This document shows, piece after piece, positions 35,160 to 44,055 of a stretch of DNA of 57,581 bases. The stretch lies in the NCBI GenBank assembly GCA_023393125.1, contig JAEWMQ010000096.1:1-57581 (forward strand), given 5' to 3'. The DNA comes from Bacillota bacterium. GTDB taxonomy: Bacteria > Bacillota > Clostridia > Lachnospirales > Cellulosilyticaceae. Under the pieces are notes generated by a model. That model was not told where the DNA came from. It worked only from the letters and a program-made list of their open reading frames with translations, and made no database searches. Each line of letters starts with the position of its first letter. Position 1 is the first letter of the stretch. The position numbers were made by a program, and so were the translations under genes.

Positions 35160-36152
35160 TTATACCTCCTTATAACCGTGTGGATGAGCTTGATGCCATT
35201 TCCAAGCAGAAGCAATAATTTCTTCGATTGCAGTATACTTAGGCTCCCATCCTAAAATACGTTTTGCTTTTTCAGAAGAAGCGATGAGAAGAGCAGGGTC
35301 GCCAGCACGACGTTCACCAATTTGTAAAGGAATAGGATGGCCTGTTACTTTCCTAGCGGCTTCAATCATTTCTAAAACAGAATAGCCACTATTGCTACCT
35401 AAGTTAAAGATATTACTTTTTCCACCGTTCATAAGATATTTAAGAGCTAGTATATGGGCATTTACTAAATCAGTTACATGAATATAATCTCTAATACAAG
35501 TACCATCTTCAGTTGGGTAATCTTGCCCAAATACAGTAATATGAGGTCTTTGACCTAATGGAACTTGAAGAATGAGAGGAATAAGGTGCGTTTCGGTTGT
35601 ATGAGCCTCTCCGATAGTACCACTAAAGTCAGCACCTGCTACATTAAAATATCTTAAGCATACATAATTTAAGTCATGAGCACTATGAGTCCATTTAAGC
35701 ATTTTTTCGATAGCGAGCTTAGTTTCACCATAAGTATTAGTAGGGCAAGTTGTCATGTTTTCTGTAATAGGCATGGTTGTAATTTCACCATAAGTAGCAG
35801 CAGTAGAAGAAAAGACAATGTATTTAACACCTGTTTCTATTAAAGCTTCTAAGAGTGATTCGCTGCCGCCTACATTGTTATTATAGTATTTTAATGGATT
35901 AGTCATAGACTCACCTACTAAAGAGTTAGCAGCAAAATGAATAACGCCATCCACGTTCTCTTTTTCTAAAATTTCTTTTACAGCTGTTTTATCTCTAATA
36001 TCAACTTGATAAAAAGGGACATCCGATGGGACACTTTCGATGTGACCTGTTTCAAGGCTATCTATAACAATGACATCAATTTGATTTTCTCTAAGCTGTT
36101 TAACAGCATGAGAACCAATATAACCAGCACCACCAACAACTAAAATTTTCAT
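35160..36152 (-). CDS. galE: UDP-glucose 4-epimerase
   Basis: Interconverts UDP-galactose and UDP-glucose with bound NAD. 330 aa. Rossmann GGAGYIGSH at 7-15, catalytic YxxxK in TYGETK (near 149-153), and the DGTCIRDYIHVTDL block are present. The start at 36152 is set by AGGAGG seven bases upstream; an earlier in-frame ATG has no site. Middle gene of the gal operon. Confidence 0.97.
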   Translation of the reverse strand: MKILVVGGAGYIGSHAVKQLRENQIDVIVIDSLETGHIESVPSDVPFYQVDIRDKTAVKEILEKENVDGVIHFAANSLVGESMTNPLKYYNNNVGGSESLLEALIETGVKYIVFSSTAATYGEITTMPITENMTTCPTNTYGETKLAIEKMLKWTHSAHDLNYVCLRYFNVAGADFSGTIGEAHTTETHLIPLILQVPLGQRPHITVFGQDYPTEDGTCIRDYIHVTDLVNAHILALKYLMNGGKSNIFNLGSNSGYSVLEMIEAARKVTGHPIPLQIGERRAGDPALLIASSEKAKRILGWEPKYTAIEEIIASAWKWHQAHPHGYKEV

Positions 36153-36224
36153 ATGCATACCTCCTAGGTTGTTTCTATATTTTATTTTAGCATAAAGCAT
36201 TTAATAAACAATGATTAAATGTTT

Positions 36225-37388
36225 TTAAGATAGACGAGTAGGACCAGCATTAGCAGTAGCGATGTAAAAAGAAGCTGCATAGCCCATTACTTCTTCGTAA
36301 TGTTTTCCAACGTGTTCTATGAAACTATCGGTTTTTTCTTCAGGAACAAGGCTAATGGCACAACCGCCGAAACCAGCACCTGTCATACGAGCACCAATAG
36401 CTCCATTATTTAAAGCAGCTTCTACTAAAGTATCTAGCGCTTTGCCTGTTACACAGTAATCTTCTTTTAAGGAGTTATGTGAAGCTGTAAGAAGCTGTCC
36501 AAAGGTTATTAAATCTTTATCAAAAAGTACTTTATGTGCACGAATAACACGTTCATTTTCTGTAACAACATGTTTAACACGTTTATAAAGAGTAGTATTT
36601 TGTAAGTAAGATTGTATATTATCTAATTCTTTACTTGGTAAATCACAAAGATGTTCAATTGTATAGTGTTTCTTTAAAATAGCTAAAGCTTCTTGACACT
36701 CAGAAAAACGTTCATTATATTTAGAGTCTGCTAATTCGCGGCGTTTATTGGTATTCATAATAACCAGTTTATAACCATCTAATTCAAGAGGGATATATTG
36801 ATATTTTTGAAGTGCACAATCTAAAAGAAGGGCTTTATCCTTTTCGCCTAAAGCAATAGCAAATTGATCCATAATACCACTGTTAACACCAATATAATGA
36901 TTTTCAACATATTTTCCAATAAGAGCCATTTGAACAGGATCAAGATTAAGTTCGTAAAGATCTGAGCAGAGTTTACACATGAGTACTTCAAGAGACGCAG
37001 AGGAAGAAAGCCCAGATCCGTTAGGAAGTGTACCTAAAACAACTAAATTTAATCCATAGGTAATCTCGTGATTTTGTTCTTGTAAGGTTTTAAGTATACC
37101 TTTTATGTAATTGCACCATTCATGTTTAGGATTGTAGCTTAGATCATTCAAGCTAAAGGAAACAATACCTAAAGATTCGAAATTCATAGAGTAAGCCTTA
37201 AACAAATTATCTTGACGTTTACTTACAAAAGCATAGGTGCCCTGAGAAATAGCACAAGGGAAAACGAGCCCGCCATTATAGTCAATATGTTCTCCGATGA
37301 GATTAACTCGTCCAGGAGCAAAAAAAGTAGCAGTAGGTGATTCTTGAAACAAATCTTTAAACTTCCGTGTAGCTTGTTCTAGTAACAT
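36225..37388 (-). CDS. galK: Galactokinase
   Basis: Phosphorylates galactose at C1. 387 aa GHMP kinase. Galactokinase signature GRVNLIGEHIDYNGG near residue 27, ATP-binding LPNGSGLSSSASLE near 117, and C-terminal GARMTGAGFGGC. AGGAGG precedes the ATG at 37388. First gene of the gal operon; its promoter overlaps two operator-like sites. Confidence 0.97.
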   Translation of the reverse strand: MLLEQATRKFKDLFQESPTATFFAPGRVNLIGEHIDYNGGLVFPCAISQGTYAFVSKRQDNLFKAYSMNFESLGIVSFSLNDLSYNPKHEWCNYIKGILKTLQEQNHEITYGLNLVVLGTLPNGSGLSSSASLEVLMCKLCSDLYELNLDPVQMALIGKYVENHYIGVNSGIMDQFAIALGEKDKALLLDCALQKYQYIPLELDGYKLVIMNTNKRRELADSKYNERFSECQEALAILKKHYTIEHLCDLPSKELDNIQSYLQNTTLYKRVKHVVTENERVIRAHKVLFDKDLITFGQLLTASHNSLKEDYCVTGKALDTLVEAALNNGAIGARMTGAGFGGCAISLVPEEKTDSFIEHVGKHYEEVMGYAASFYIATANAGPTRLS

Positions 37389-37419
37389 AAAAATACCTCC
37401 TATTGATTAAGTTAATTTC

Positions 37420-37462
37420 ATTATAGTATTTTAGTAAAATAAATCAATATATTTTACTAAAA
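37420..37462 (-). promoter_or_regulatory. gal operon promoter with two repressor sites
   Basis: Minus-strand promoter: TTGATT, 16-base spacer, TATAAT (37420-37425). TTTTAGTAAAA (37429-37439) lies in the spacer and its mirror TTTTACTAAAA (37452-37462) just upstream of the -35. Centres are 23 bases apart, and together they form a 13-bp inverted repeat. Binding by the divergently encoded LacI-family protein is inferred. Confidence 0.7.
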
Positions 37463-37636
37463 AAATAAATTTATTTACTATAGTTGATAAGTGGAAGTAG
37501 TAGTAATATAATAAAATAAAAGATATGATAAAGTTGTTATCACAATTACATGGTTATCATAGAGCGTGATAGTTATTTGATAAAGATATTTAGTAATGGT
37601 TTATGGTCATATCATATAGAAAAGCAAGGTAAAATA

Positions 37637-37656
37637 AGTAGTAAAAAGTAGTAAAA
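37637..37656 (+). repeat. Tandem 10-bp repeat before the LacI-family gene
   Basis: AGTAGTAAAA occurs twice head to tail. Each contains the AGTAAAA half of the operator seen at the galK promoter, so it may contribute to autoregulation. Confidence 0.55.
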
Positions 37657-37682
37657 CATATGGTAAAAGGGAGGACATGATA

Positions 37683-38675
37683 GTGGCAACTATGAAAGAG
37701 GTGGCTGAAAAGGCAGGCGTATCTATCGCGACTGTTTCTAGAGTACTGAATTTAGATACAACCCTTAATGTGTCAGAAGAAACAAAGCAAAGAATCTTTG
37801 AAACTGCAGAGGCTATGCAATATACTACTCATCACAAGAAAAAAGAAAAACGTCAACTGACTATAGGGATTGCACAGTGGTATACTCATGATCAAGAGTT
37901 AACAGACCCTTACTATCTAGCTCTTCGGTTGGCAGTAGAAAAGAAGTGTGATGAAGAGCAAGTGAGCTTTAGAAGAATAGCGCATTATGAGAAGGATTCA
38001 GACATTAGAGGTTTAGATGGCATTATTGCAATCGGAAAATTTGGAAAAGAAGAGATAGAACAATTAGAAGCATATAATATTCCTATTACCTTTGTAGATT
38101 CTGCGCCTAATGATGAAAAATATGATGCGGTAGTGACTGATTATAGAAACGGTGTCTGGAAAGCCCTTACTTATCTGGTGGAAATAAATCATAGTGCTAT
38201 AGGTTATATAGGAGGTGAAGAATTAGTTAGAGGAAGTATACAACCTTTAATGGATGAAAGGGAAATAACCTATGTTCAGTTTATGAAGGAACAAGGGAAT
38301 TTAAATGATGCATTTATTTATAAAGGTAAGTTTACACCGGAGGATGGTTACTTATTAATGAAAAAAAGCCTTGAAAACCCTAATCATCCTAAGGCTTATT
38401 TTGTAGCAAGTGACCCAATGGCTATAGGAGCTTATAAAGCAGTGGCAGAGGCAGGATTAGAAGTGGGAAAAGATATCAGCTTAATAGGGTTTGATGATAT
38501 TTATTCTGCGCAGTTTTTAATGCCCGCTTTAACAACCATTAAAGTACACACAGAGTTTATGGGAAAAACAGCGGTAGAAACACTACAAGAAAGGATTAGA
38601 ACACAAAGAGCATTACCTAAAAAAATTCTTATTCCTACTAAGCTTATAGTGAGAGAAAGTTGTTGTAGTGAATAA
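37683..38675 (+). CDS. LacI/GalR-family repressor of galactose genes
   Basis: 330 aa. N-terminal LacI helix-turn-helix (MKEVAEKAGVSIATVSRVLN) and a periplasmic-binding-protein-like effector domain (GLDGIIAIG, GYIGGE, LIGFDDIYSAQFLMPALTTI). I choose GTG 37683 because the GGGAGG site is eight bases away and residue 2 onward reads ATMKEVAEKAG, as in relatives. ATG 37677 is only two bases from that site. Divergent from galK and followed by galM, so galactose is the likely inducer pathway. Confidence 0.92.
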   Translation: MATMKEVAEKAGVSIATVSRVLNLDTTLNVSEETKQRIFETAEAMQYTTHHKKKEKRQLTIGIAQWYTHDQELTDPYYLALRLAVEKKCDEEQVSFRRIAHYEKDSDIRGLDGIIAIGKFGKEEIEQLEAYNIPITFVDSAPNDEKYDAVVTDYRNGVWKALTYLVEINHSAIGYIGGEELVRGSIQPLMDEREITYVQFMKEQGNLNDAFIYKGKFTPEDGYLLMKKSLENPNHPKAYFVASDPMAIGAYKAVAEAGLEVGKDISLIGFDDIYSAQFLMPALTTIKVHTEFMGKTAVETLQERIRTQRALPKKILIPTKLIVRESCCSE

Positions 38676-38741
38676 AGGTTATCTGATGTTTTAAGTTATT
38701 TATACTATTATTAAATCTAATATGAGGGTGGGAGATTAGTA

Positions 38742-39791
38742 ATGATGAAAATAGTAAGTAAGGATATGACCTTTACTTCTGGTAAAAAGGTGACAAGGTA
38801 TGAGTTAAGTAATACACAAGGAATGCGAGTAGAAATATTAAGCTGGGGGGCGACACTTACTAAAATTATGGTTCCGGATAAAAAGGGGAATTTTGAAAAT
38901 GTTATTTTAGAGTGGGAAAATCTAGATACTTATGAGAATAATCCAGGTGATTTTGGTGCAACGGTAGGAAGAATTGCTGGAAGAATAGCAGATGCAAAGG
39001 TGACTTTAAATAATCAGATTTATACTTTTGCGAAAAATACTTATGGAAATACATTACATGGGGGCTTAATTGGATTTGATAAGAAAGAATGGAAAGGTGA
39101 AATGCAGCAGACACAGGAAGCAGCCATTTTGACCTTAAGTTATTTAAGCCCAGATGGAGAAGAAGGTTTTCCAGGAAATCTACAAGTAAAGGCTTGTTAT
39201 ACCTTAAGAGAAGATAATACACTTACTTTAACCTATGAAGCTACTACAGATAAGGAGACAATTGTTAACCTTACGAACCATGCTTATTTTAACTTATCAG
39301 GAGAGGCTAAACGTTCTGTTTTGGAACAAGAAATTTATATTAATAGCAATCAAATTTGTGATTTAAATGAGGAACTTATACCGACAGGTGATCTTATAGA
39401 TTTAGACAATGAAAGTATTTTTGATTTTAGAATATCTAAAGTTATTGGAAGAGATATTAATGAGGAAAATCGTCTCTTGAAAAATGCCAATGGATATGAT
39501 CACTACTGGATACTAAATAAGGGTGAAAAATCTGCGGAACTTTATGATCCTATTTCTGGACGTCTAATGGAGATTAGCACAGATGCACCGGGTGTAGTTA
39601 TTTATACTATGAATTATGCAGATGGCGTTACAAAGCTTTCAAATGGTAATGGCCAGCAAAAAAGATATGGTGTATGTTTTGAAACACAGAGAAAGCCTAT
39701 TGGTAAAAGTGAAGTGTTTAAAGAAGAGACTATTTTAAAACCTGGTGAAATTTATAGACAAGAAACAACATTTAAATTCGGTAATAGATAA
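38742..39791 (+). CDS. galM: Aldose 1-epimerase (mutarotase)
   Basis: Interconverts the anomers of galactose to feed galactokinase. 349 aa. Catalytic His in NHAYFNLSG, the earlier GNTLHGG block, and the general-base Glu in CFETQ near the C-terminus are present. Follows the LacI-family gene by 66 bases on the same strand; GGTGGGAG precedes the ATG. Completes the gal locus. Confidence 0.95.
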   Translation: MMKIVSKDMTFTSGKKVTRYELSNTQGMRVEILSWGATLTKIMVPDKKGNFENVILEWENLDTYENNPGDFGATVGRIAGRIADAKVTLNNQIYTFAKNTYGNTLHGGLIGFDKKEWKGEMQQTQEAAILTLSYLSPDGEEGFPGNLQVKACYTLREDNTLTLTYEATTDKETIVNLTNHAYFNLSGEAKRSVLEQEIYINSNQICDLNEELIPTGDLIDLDNESIFDFRISKVIGRDINEENRLLKNANGYDHYWILNKGEKSAELYDPISGRLMEISTDAPGVVIYTMNYADGVTKLSNGNGQQKRYGVCFETQRKPIGKSEVFKEETILKPGEIYRQETTFKFGNR

Positions 39792-39799
39792 ATATTAGT

Positions 39800-39841
39800 A
39801 AAAAGAGCTAAAAGCTATGGTGAGCTTTTAGCTCTTTTTTT
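39800..39841 (+). terminator. Intrinsic terminator of galM
   Basis: AAAAAGAGCTAAAAGCT / AGCTTTTAGCTCTTTTT with six-base loop and T tract. Confidence 0.93.
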
Positions 39842-39863
39842 GTGATTTTGTACGAAACGAATA

Positions 39864-39892
39864 TTGACAATAAGAGTACTAGAATATATAAT
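39864..39892 (+). promoter_or_regulatory. Sigma-A promoter of the first NlpC/P60 gene
   Basis: TTGACA (39864-39869), 17-base spacer, TATAAT (39887-39892), both perfect, about 90 bases before the ATG. Confidence 0.88.
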
Positions 39893-39987
39893 TAATTTGT
39901 AACAATTAGTTAACATTCTAAACAAGTAAGTAATAAAAATAATTATTTATTAATAGATCATCTATAAATAATCTTTAGGAGGATCCC

Positions 39988-40806
39988 ATGAAGTATCATA
40001 AGCTGATAATGGTAGGTATTTTGATCGCAGGTATAACAACACAAACACAAGCAGCAGTATATGGTAGTTTAAAGCAAGATGTACAGGTAAGCACTGAAAC
40101 AGGTGAGAAACTTGTAAAATTAGCTGGTCAGGGTGTAAGTATTTTAGAGGTAGATGAAGATAATTATTTAATTAATATGCAAGGTGATACGAACCAATAT
40201 GTGAGTAAGAACCTTGTAGAAATAGCGGGAGTTATTACAACAACGCTAAGTGATGAAACAAAATTAAGAGAAGAACCTACAGGTGATGGTGCACTTTTAA
40301 CTTATTTAAAAGCCAATACAATGGTAATGGTTTTAGAAAAGCAAAATGAATTTTATAAGATAAAAGTAAATGATACAGTAGGATACATATATAAAGGACA
40401 ATTAAACACAGATGGCTTAGATGCAGTACCGGTTAAATCATCTCTAGGTGAAGAAATTGTTAATTATGCTAAAGGATATTTAGGTGGCCGCTATGTTTAT
40501 GGTGGTAATAATTTAGAGACAGGTGTAGATTGCTCAGGATTTACAAGCCAGATTATGAAACGTTTTGGGATTAATTTAGAAAGAAGTTCAAGATCTCAAT
40601 ATGGCAGCAATGGATACCGCATATCAGAAAGTGAACTTCAACCAGGAGACTTAGTTTTTTATGGTGATGGTGGCTATATCAATCATGTGGCGATTTATGC
40701 AGGAAATGGGCAAATTATCCATGCTAGTGATGAAAGTACAGGTATTCGTATGAGTAGTCTTTACTATGGTAAGTCGTTAATAGGATGTAAAAGAATTGTT
40801 GATTAG
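39988..40806 (+). CDS. Secreted NlpC/P60 endopeptidase with SH3 domains
   Basis: 272 aa exported cell-wall hydrolase. Signal peptide to about residue 23 (cleavage after QAA), two bacterial SH3 domains (about 25-80 and 85-140), then an NlpC/P60 cysteine peptidase. The catalytic set is C182 (GVDCSGF), H233 (NHVAIYAGNG) and H245 (IIHAS). Such enzymes cut peptidoglycan stem peptides, typically D-gamma-Glu to diamino acid bonds. Strong AGGAGGA site. The next gene is a paralog; the 125-base gap suggests separate expression. Confidence 0.93.
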   Translation: MKYHKLIMVGILIAGITTQTQAAVYGSLKQDVQVSTETGEKLVKLAGQGVSILEVDEDNYLINMQGDTNQYVSKNLVEIAGVITTTLSDETKLREEPTGDGALLTYLKANTMVMVLEKQNEFYKIKVNDTVGYIYKGQLNTDGLDAVPVKSSLGEEIVNYAKGYLGGRYVYGGNNLETGVDCSGFTSQIMKRFGINLERSSRSQYGSNGYRISESELQPGDLVFYGDGGYINHVAIYAGNGQIIHASDESTGIRMSSLYYGKSLIGCKRIVD

Positions 40807-40931
40807 TATAACATAAATGTTAAATATTTACATAGAGAGAAGAAATAATAAATCTGTAATCATTTATAATTATCAGATTATACTTTTGAGAGATTGATAG
40901 ATAAAACAGTAAATACATACAGGGGGACGTT

Positions 40932-41684
40932 ATGAGAGGCAGACAATTAGGTATTTTAGGTAGTCTATTAGTAGCAGTGGCAGTGTTTAATACGAACTTA
41001 TTTGCAGCAGATATTCAAATGGGGATAGTTACTGAAAAGAGTATGGCTTATTATTCTGCAGATGTATCAGGAGTAAGAGCAGGTTATGTTTTTGAAGGCG
41101 AAAATTTCACCATAGTAGAAGAAGCAGATGAGTTTTACGGTATCTTATTAGAAGAAGATGAATTAGTATATATAGAAAAATCTTATTTACAAGTAGAGGA
41201 AGTACCAGTAGTAGAAGAAGTACCAGTAGTAGAAGAAGTGTCAGCAGTAGAAGAAGTAGTAGTTCAGGAGAAACCTATACAAGAAAAGCCTGTTCAAAAA
41301 GAAGAAGTAAAGATTTCAAAAGGTGAAGAAGTAGTAGCCTATGCTAAACAATTCATAGGAACACCTTATAAAAGTGGCGGAAATAGCTTGACTAAAGGCG
41401 TGGATTGCTCTGGATTTACCCAACAAGTTTTCTTAAATTTTGGTGTGAAATTACAAAGATCTTCTGGTAGTCAATTTGCTAGCAATGGTAAAAAAATTAC
41501 AAAAGATGAATTACAAGCAGGAGACTTAGTATTTTATGGTTATAATGGTCGTGTTAACCATGTAGCTATTTACATAGGAAATGGTCAAATTATTCATTCA
41601 CCTGTGCCAGGGAAATCTGTTTGTATAGAACCATTATGGCAAAGAGGTTGTGCACCTGTTATTGGATATAAACGTGTTGTTTAA
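40932..41684 (+). CDS. Secreted NlpC/P60 endopeptidase with acidic repeat linker
   Basis: 250 aa paralog of the preceding gene. Signal peptide to about residue 25 (LFAAD), one SH3 domain (28-88), then a linker of repeated VPVVEE units (about 89-110) and QEKPIQEKPVQKEE, then NlpC/P60 with C159, H210 and H222. The linker probably spans or binds the wall. AGGGGG precedes the ATG, and a terminator follows. Confidence 0.93.
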   Translation: MRGRQLGILGSLLVAVAVFNTNLFAADIQMGIVTEKSMAYYSADVSGVRAGYVFEGENFTIVEEADEFYGILLEEDELVYIEKSYLQVEEVPVVEEVPVVEEVSAVEEVVVQEKPIQEKPVQKEEVKISKGEEVVAYAKQFIGTPYKSGGNSLTKGVDCSGFTQQVFLNFGVKLQRSSGSQFASNGKKITKDELQAGDLVFYGYNGRVNHVAIYIGNGQIIHSPVPGKSVCIEPLWQRGCAPVIGYKRVV

Positions 41685-41698
41685 ATATAAAAGGAATG

Positions 41699-41733
41699 AA
41701 AAATAGCCCTAATTTGCATAGGGTTATTTTTTG
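41699..41733 (+). terminator. Intrinsic terminator after the second NlpC/P60 gene
   Basis: AATAGCCCTA / TAGGGTTATT stem with a seven-base loop and six T residues. Confidence 0.88.
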
Positions 41734-41855
41734 TTTTCAAAATAAAATCGTTATGGTTGACGTAGATAAGTTAGGGAATTATAGGAAAATAGATAACTGT
41801 GTGTGATAAAGTAAGTGTTGGCACATACTAAGGAAAAATATAATAAGGTGAATAG

Positions 41856-42782
41856 ATGGAAAGACAAAAACAGCCTCAAATAAGAGTAGGCTATGCTTGT
41901 ATTAATGCATCTTTAAAGGAATCTTTTAAAAGCTTTAGGTTAGCAGCTGTAGAAAAAAAGGATGAAGAAAAAATTACAGATGTTATGTGGCACAACATAC
42001 GACTTTTAAGAAAAATTATAGACTATAATATTAAACACAATATCTATATTTATAGGGTGAGCTCGGATTTAGTTCCCTTTTGTACACAACCTTATGTGAA
42101 AGCGCTTTATGAGGAAAGGGTATTACAAAACAAAGAGATGAGGCAGTACTTTACTGATATTCATTATTTACGAGAGAAATATCAACTGAGGCTAAGTATT
42201 CATCCAAGTCAGTTTAATGTTTTGTCTAGTCCTAAAAAGGACGTAGTGACTAGATCTATAGCAGAGATTAATGAGCAAACAAACTGGATTAAACTACTAG
42301 GGGGAAATAATGTTGTAATCCATGTAGGAGGGAGTTACGGTAATAAAGAAGAGGCATTAAAAAGGTTTAAGGCGCATGTAGGTTATGTAGATGCTAAGCT
42401 TCTTTCTATAGAAAATGATGATAGGACCTATAATACCTATGACGTTTGGAAACTGTGTCAGGAATTAAAATTGAAGTGGGTATATGATTATCATCATTGC
42501 CGTTGTAACGTAAGCTCAGATTGCGTAATAGAAGAACTTTTAAAAGCCTATCCACCAGATAAGTATCATCTTTCTACAGGAACACCACATAAGGATTCTA
42601 GGCCACATGCAGGGTTGATTAGTAAACAGGATTATAAAGATTTTACTGCATTATTGAAAACAAGTAAAATTCTAAATGCCGATGTGATTTTTGAAGCCAA
42701 ATTAAAGAATAAGGCGATAACAGCAATTTTAAATCCAATTGAAAAAGGTTATTGGTGTTTAAAAGAGGAGAATAGAGAATAA
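41856..42782 (+). CDS. uvsE: UV damage endonuclease
   Basis: Nicks DNA 5' to UV photoproducts, independent of UvrABC. 308 aa, TIM-barrel UvdE family. Recognisable blocks: RVGYACINASL at the N-terminus, YRVSSDLVPF, LSIHPSQFNVLSSP, VVIHVGGSYGNKE, LSIENDDRTY, and WVYDYHHCRCN, containing the metal-binding His/Glu/Asp set. In sporeformers it guards germinating spores against UV. Ribosome site is weak (AAGGTG). It lies 59 bases before the PdaB-like gene. Confidence 0.95.
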   Translation: MERQKQPQIRVGYACINASLKESFKSFRLAAVEKKDEEKITDVMWHNIRLLRKIIDYNIKHNIYIYRVSSDLVPFCTQPYVKALYEERVLQNKEMRQYFTDIHYLREKYQLRLSIHPSQFNVLSSPKKDVVTRSIAEINEQTNWIKLLGGNNVVIHVGGSYGNKEEALKRFKAHVGYVDAKLLSIENDDRTYNTYDVWKLCQELKLKWVYDYHHCRCNVSSDCVIEELLKAYPPDKYHLSTGTPHKDSRPHAGLISKQDYKDFTALLKTSKILNADVIFEAKLKNKAITAILNPIEKGYWCLKEENRE

Positions 42783-42841
42783 ACTCATTTAAAATGAGAA
42801 AACTAATGCTGACCTAAATAATGTGACCAGGAGGTAGCAAG

Positions 42842-43582
42842 TTGAAAAGTATAAAAAATTATTTGATTAAATCAGTAGCTATTGTGTTAGCTATCATATG
42901 TAGTTTGCCAGTGCTGGGGGCTAATACAAAGAAACTTCCGATTTACTGTGTTAATACAAATGGAGAAAAAAAAGTGGCGCTTTCTTTTGATGCAGCATGG
43001 GGAGCCGATGATACAGATGAACTATTAGCCATTCTAGACAAATATAAGGTTAAAGCTACTTTTTTCATCGTAGGGGATTGGGTCAGAAAGTATCCAGAAA
43101 TGGTTAAAAAGTTAGCGGATGCTGGGCATGATATTGCCAATCATTCCGATAAACATCCACATATGAACCAAATGAGTAAAGAAGCTATAAAAAATGATAT
43201 TATGGCAGCTCATGAGGCTTTAAAGGCAGTAACAGGCCAGGAAGCTAATTTGTTTAGGCCACCTTATGGTGAGTATAATAATACAGTTATAGAAGCAGCA
43301 CAGGAATGCAACTATTATACGGTTCAGTGGGATGTAGATTCTTTAGACTGGAAAGAATATGGTCTAGAGGAGTTAATCAATAGGGTTGTTAAGCATAAAA
43401 ATTTAAGACCGGGTTCAATTGTACTTCTTCATAATAATGCTAAGTACACTGCAAAAGCTCTGGAAAGTATTGTTAAAGGTTTAATAGATCAAGGGTATAC
43501 CCTTGTACCGGTTTCGGAACTTATTTTAAAAGATGTTCCTTATACGCTAGATCATGAAGGTAGGCAACAACCTACGAATTAA
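42842..43582 (+). CDS. Polysaccharide deacetylase, PdaB-like sporulation protein
   Basis: 246 aa. N-terminal hydrophobic signal or anchor (about 10-26), then a NodB-type carbohydrate esterase domain. Motif 1 is SFDAAWGADDT, motif 2 ANHSDKHPHM (HxxxH zinc ligands), motif 3 RPPYGEYN, then LLHNNAKYTAKAL. The AAW in motif 1 is typical of the spore-cortex PdaB group as I recall it. Start is TTG at 42842 with AGGAGGT seven bases upstream. Confidence 0.9.
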   Translation: MKSIKNYLIKSVAIVLAIICSLPVLGANTKKLPIYCVNTNGEKKVALSFDAAWGADDTDELLAILDKYKVKATFFIVGDWVRKYPEMVKKLADAGHDIANHSDKHPHMNQMSKEAIKNDIMAAHEALKAVTGQEANLFRPPYGEYNNTVIEAAQECNYYTVQWDVDSLDWKEYGLEELINRVVKHKNLRPGSIVLLHNNAKYTAKALESIVKGLIDQGYTLVPVSELILKDVPYTLDHEGRQQPTN

Positions 43583-43594
43583 AATAAGGGATAA

Positions 43595-43674
43595 AAAAGC
43601 TACTTACGATAATGCACTGAAGATGCTCCTATATAAGGAACTCAAACAGACATTGTATAGTAAGTAGCTTTTTA
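43595..43674 (+). terminator. Long-loop hairpin between convergent genes
   Basis: AAAAAGCTACTTAC at 43596 onward pairs with GTAAGTAGCTTTTT near 43661-43674; a further partial stem occupies the loop. Serves the deacetylase gene and perhaps the opposing Spo0E-like gene. Confidence 0.7.
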
Positions 43675-43689
43675 TATATTGAGCATGAT

Positions 43690-43857
43690 TTATGCTAGTT
43701 CCTCTATTTGTTTAATAAATAAAGGAAGCATTAACTCATCAAGTTCTTTGCTTAATCGAATAACTTCAGGGGAGAGTAAATCGTAGTTATTTTGAATAAT
43801 AATATGAGTGAGCTTTCTTTTTAACTTTATAATATTAGCAAGGTTAGGTGATTCCAT
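43690..43857 (-). CDS. Spo0E-like aspartyl-phosphate phosphatase, 55 aa
   Basis: A 55-residue protein of the Spo0E family: two short helices with IIKLKRKLTHII and the signature LSPEVIRLSKELDELM, where SKELD is the conserved S-x-E-L-D motif. Family members remove phosphate from Spo0A~P and delay sporulation. Start at 43857 with AAAGG about ten bases upstream, stop at 43690. Too short for most gene finders but clear by motif. Faces the PdaB-like gene. Confidence 0.85.
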   Translation of the reverse strand: MESPNLANIIKLKRKLTHIIIQNNYDLLSPEVIRLSKELDELMLPLFIKQIEELA

Positions 43858-44055
43858 AGAAATAGTGCCTTTCTTTGTAATATATCAACTTGATGTTAAG
43901 TGAAATGACTATTATATCCTATGAAAAACAAGTAAAAAAAGTGAATACCTAATAAATAATATTTGAATTTAGCATAAAATTATTTCCTTAAGAATATGAT
44001 GTTAAAGGCAGACAAACCTGTTAAAGAACAAATAGAGGATAAGGAGAGGGTAGGA

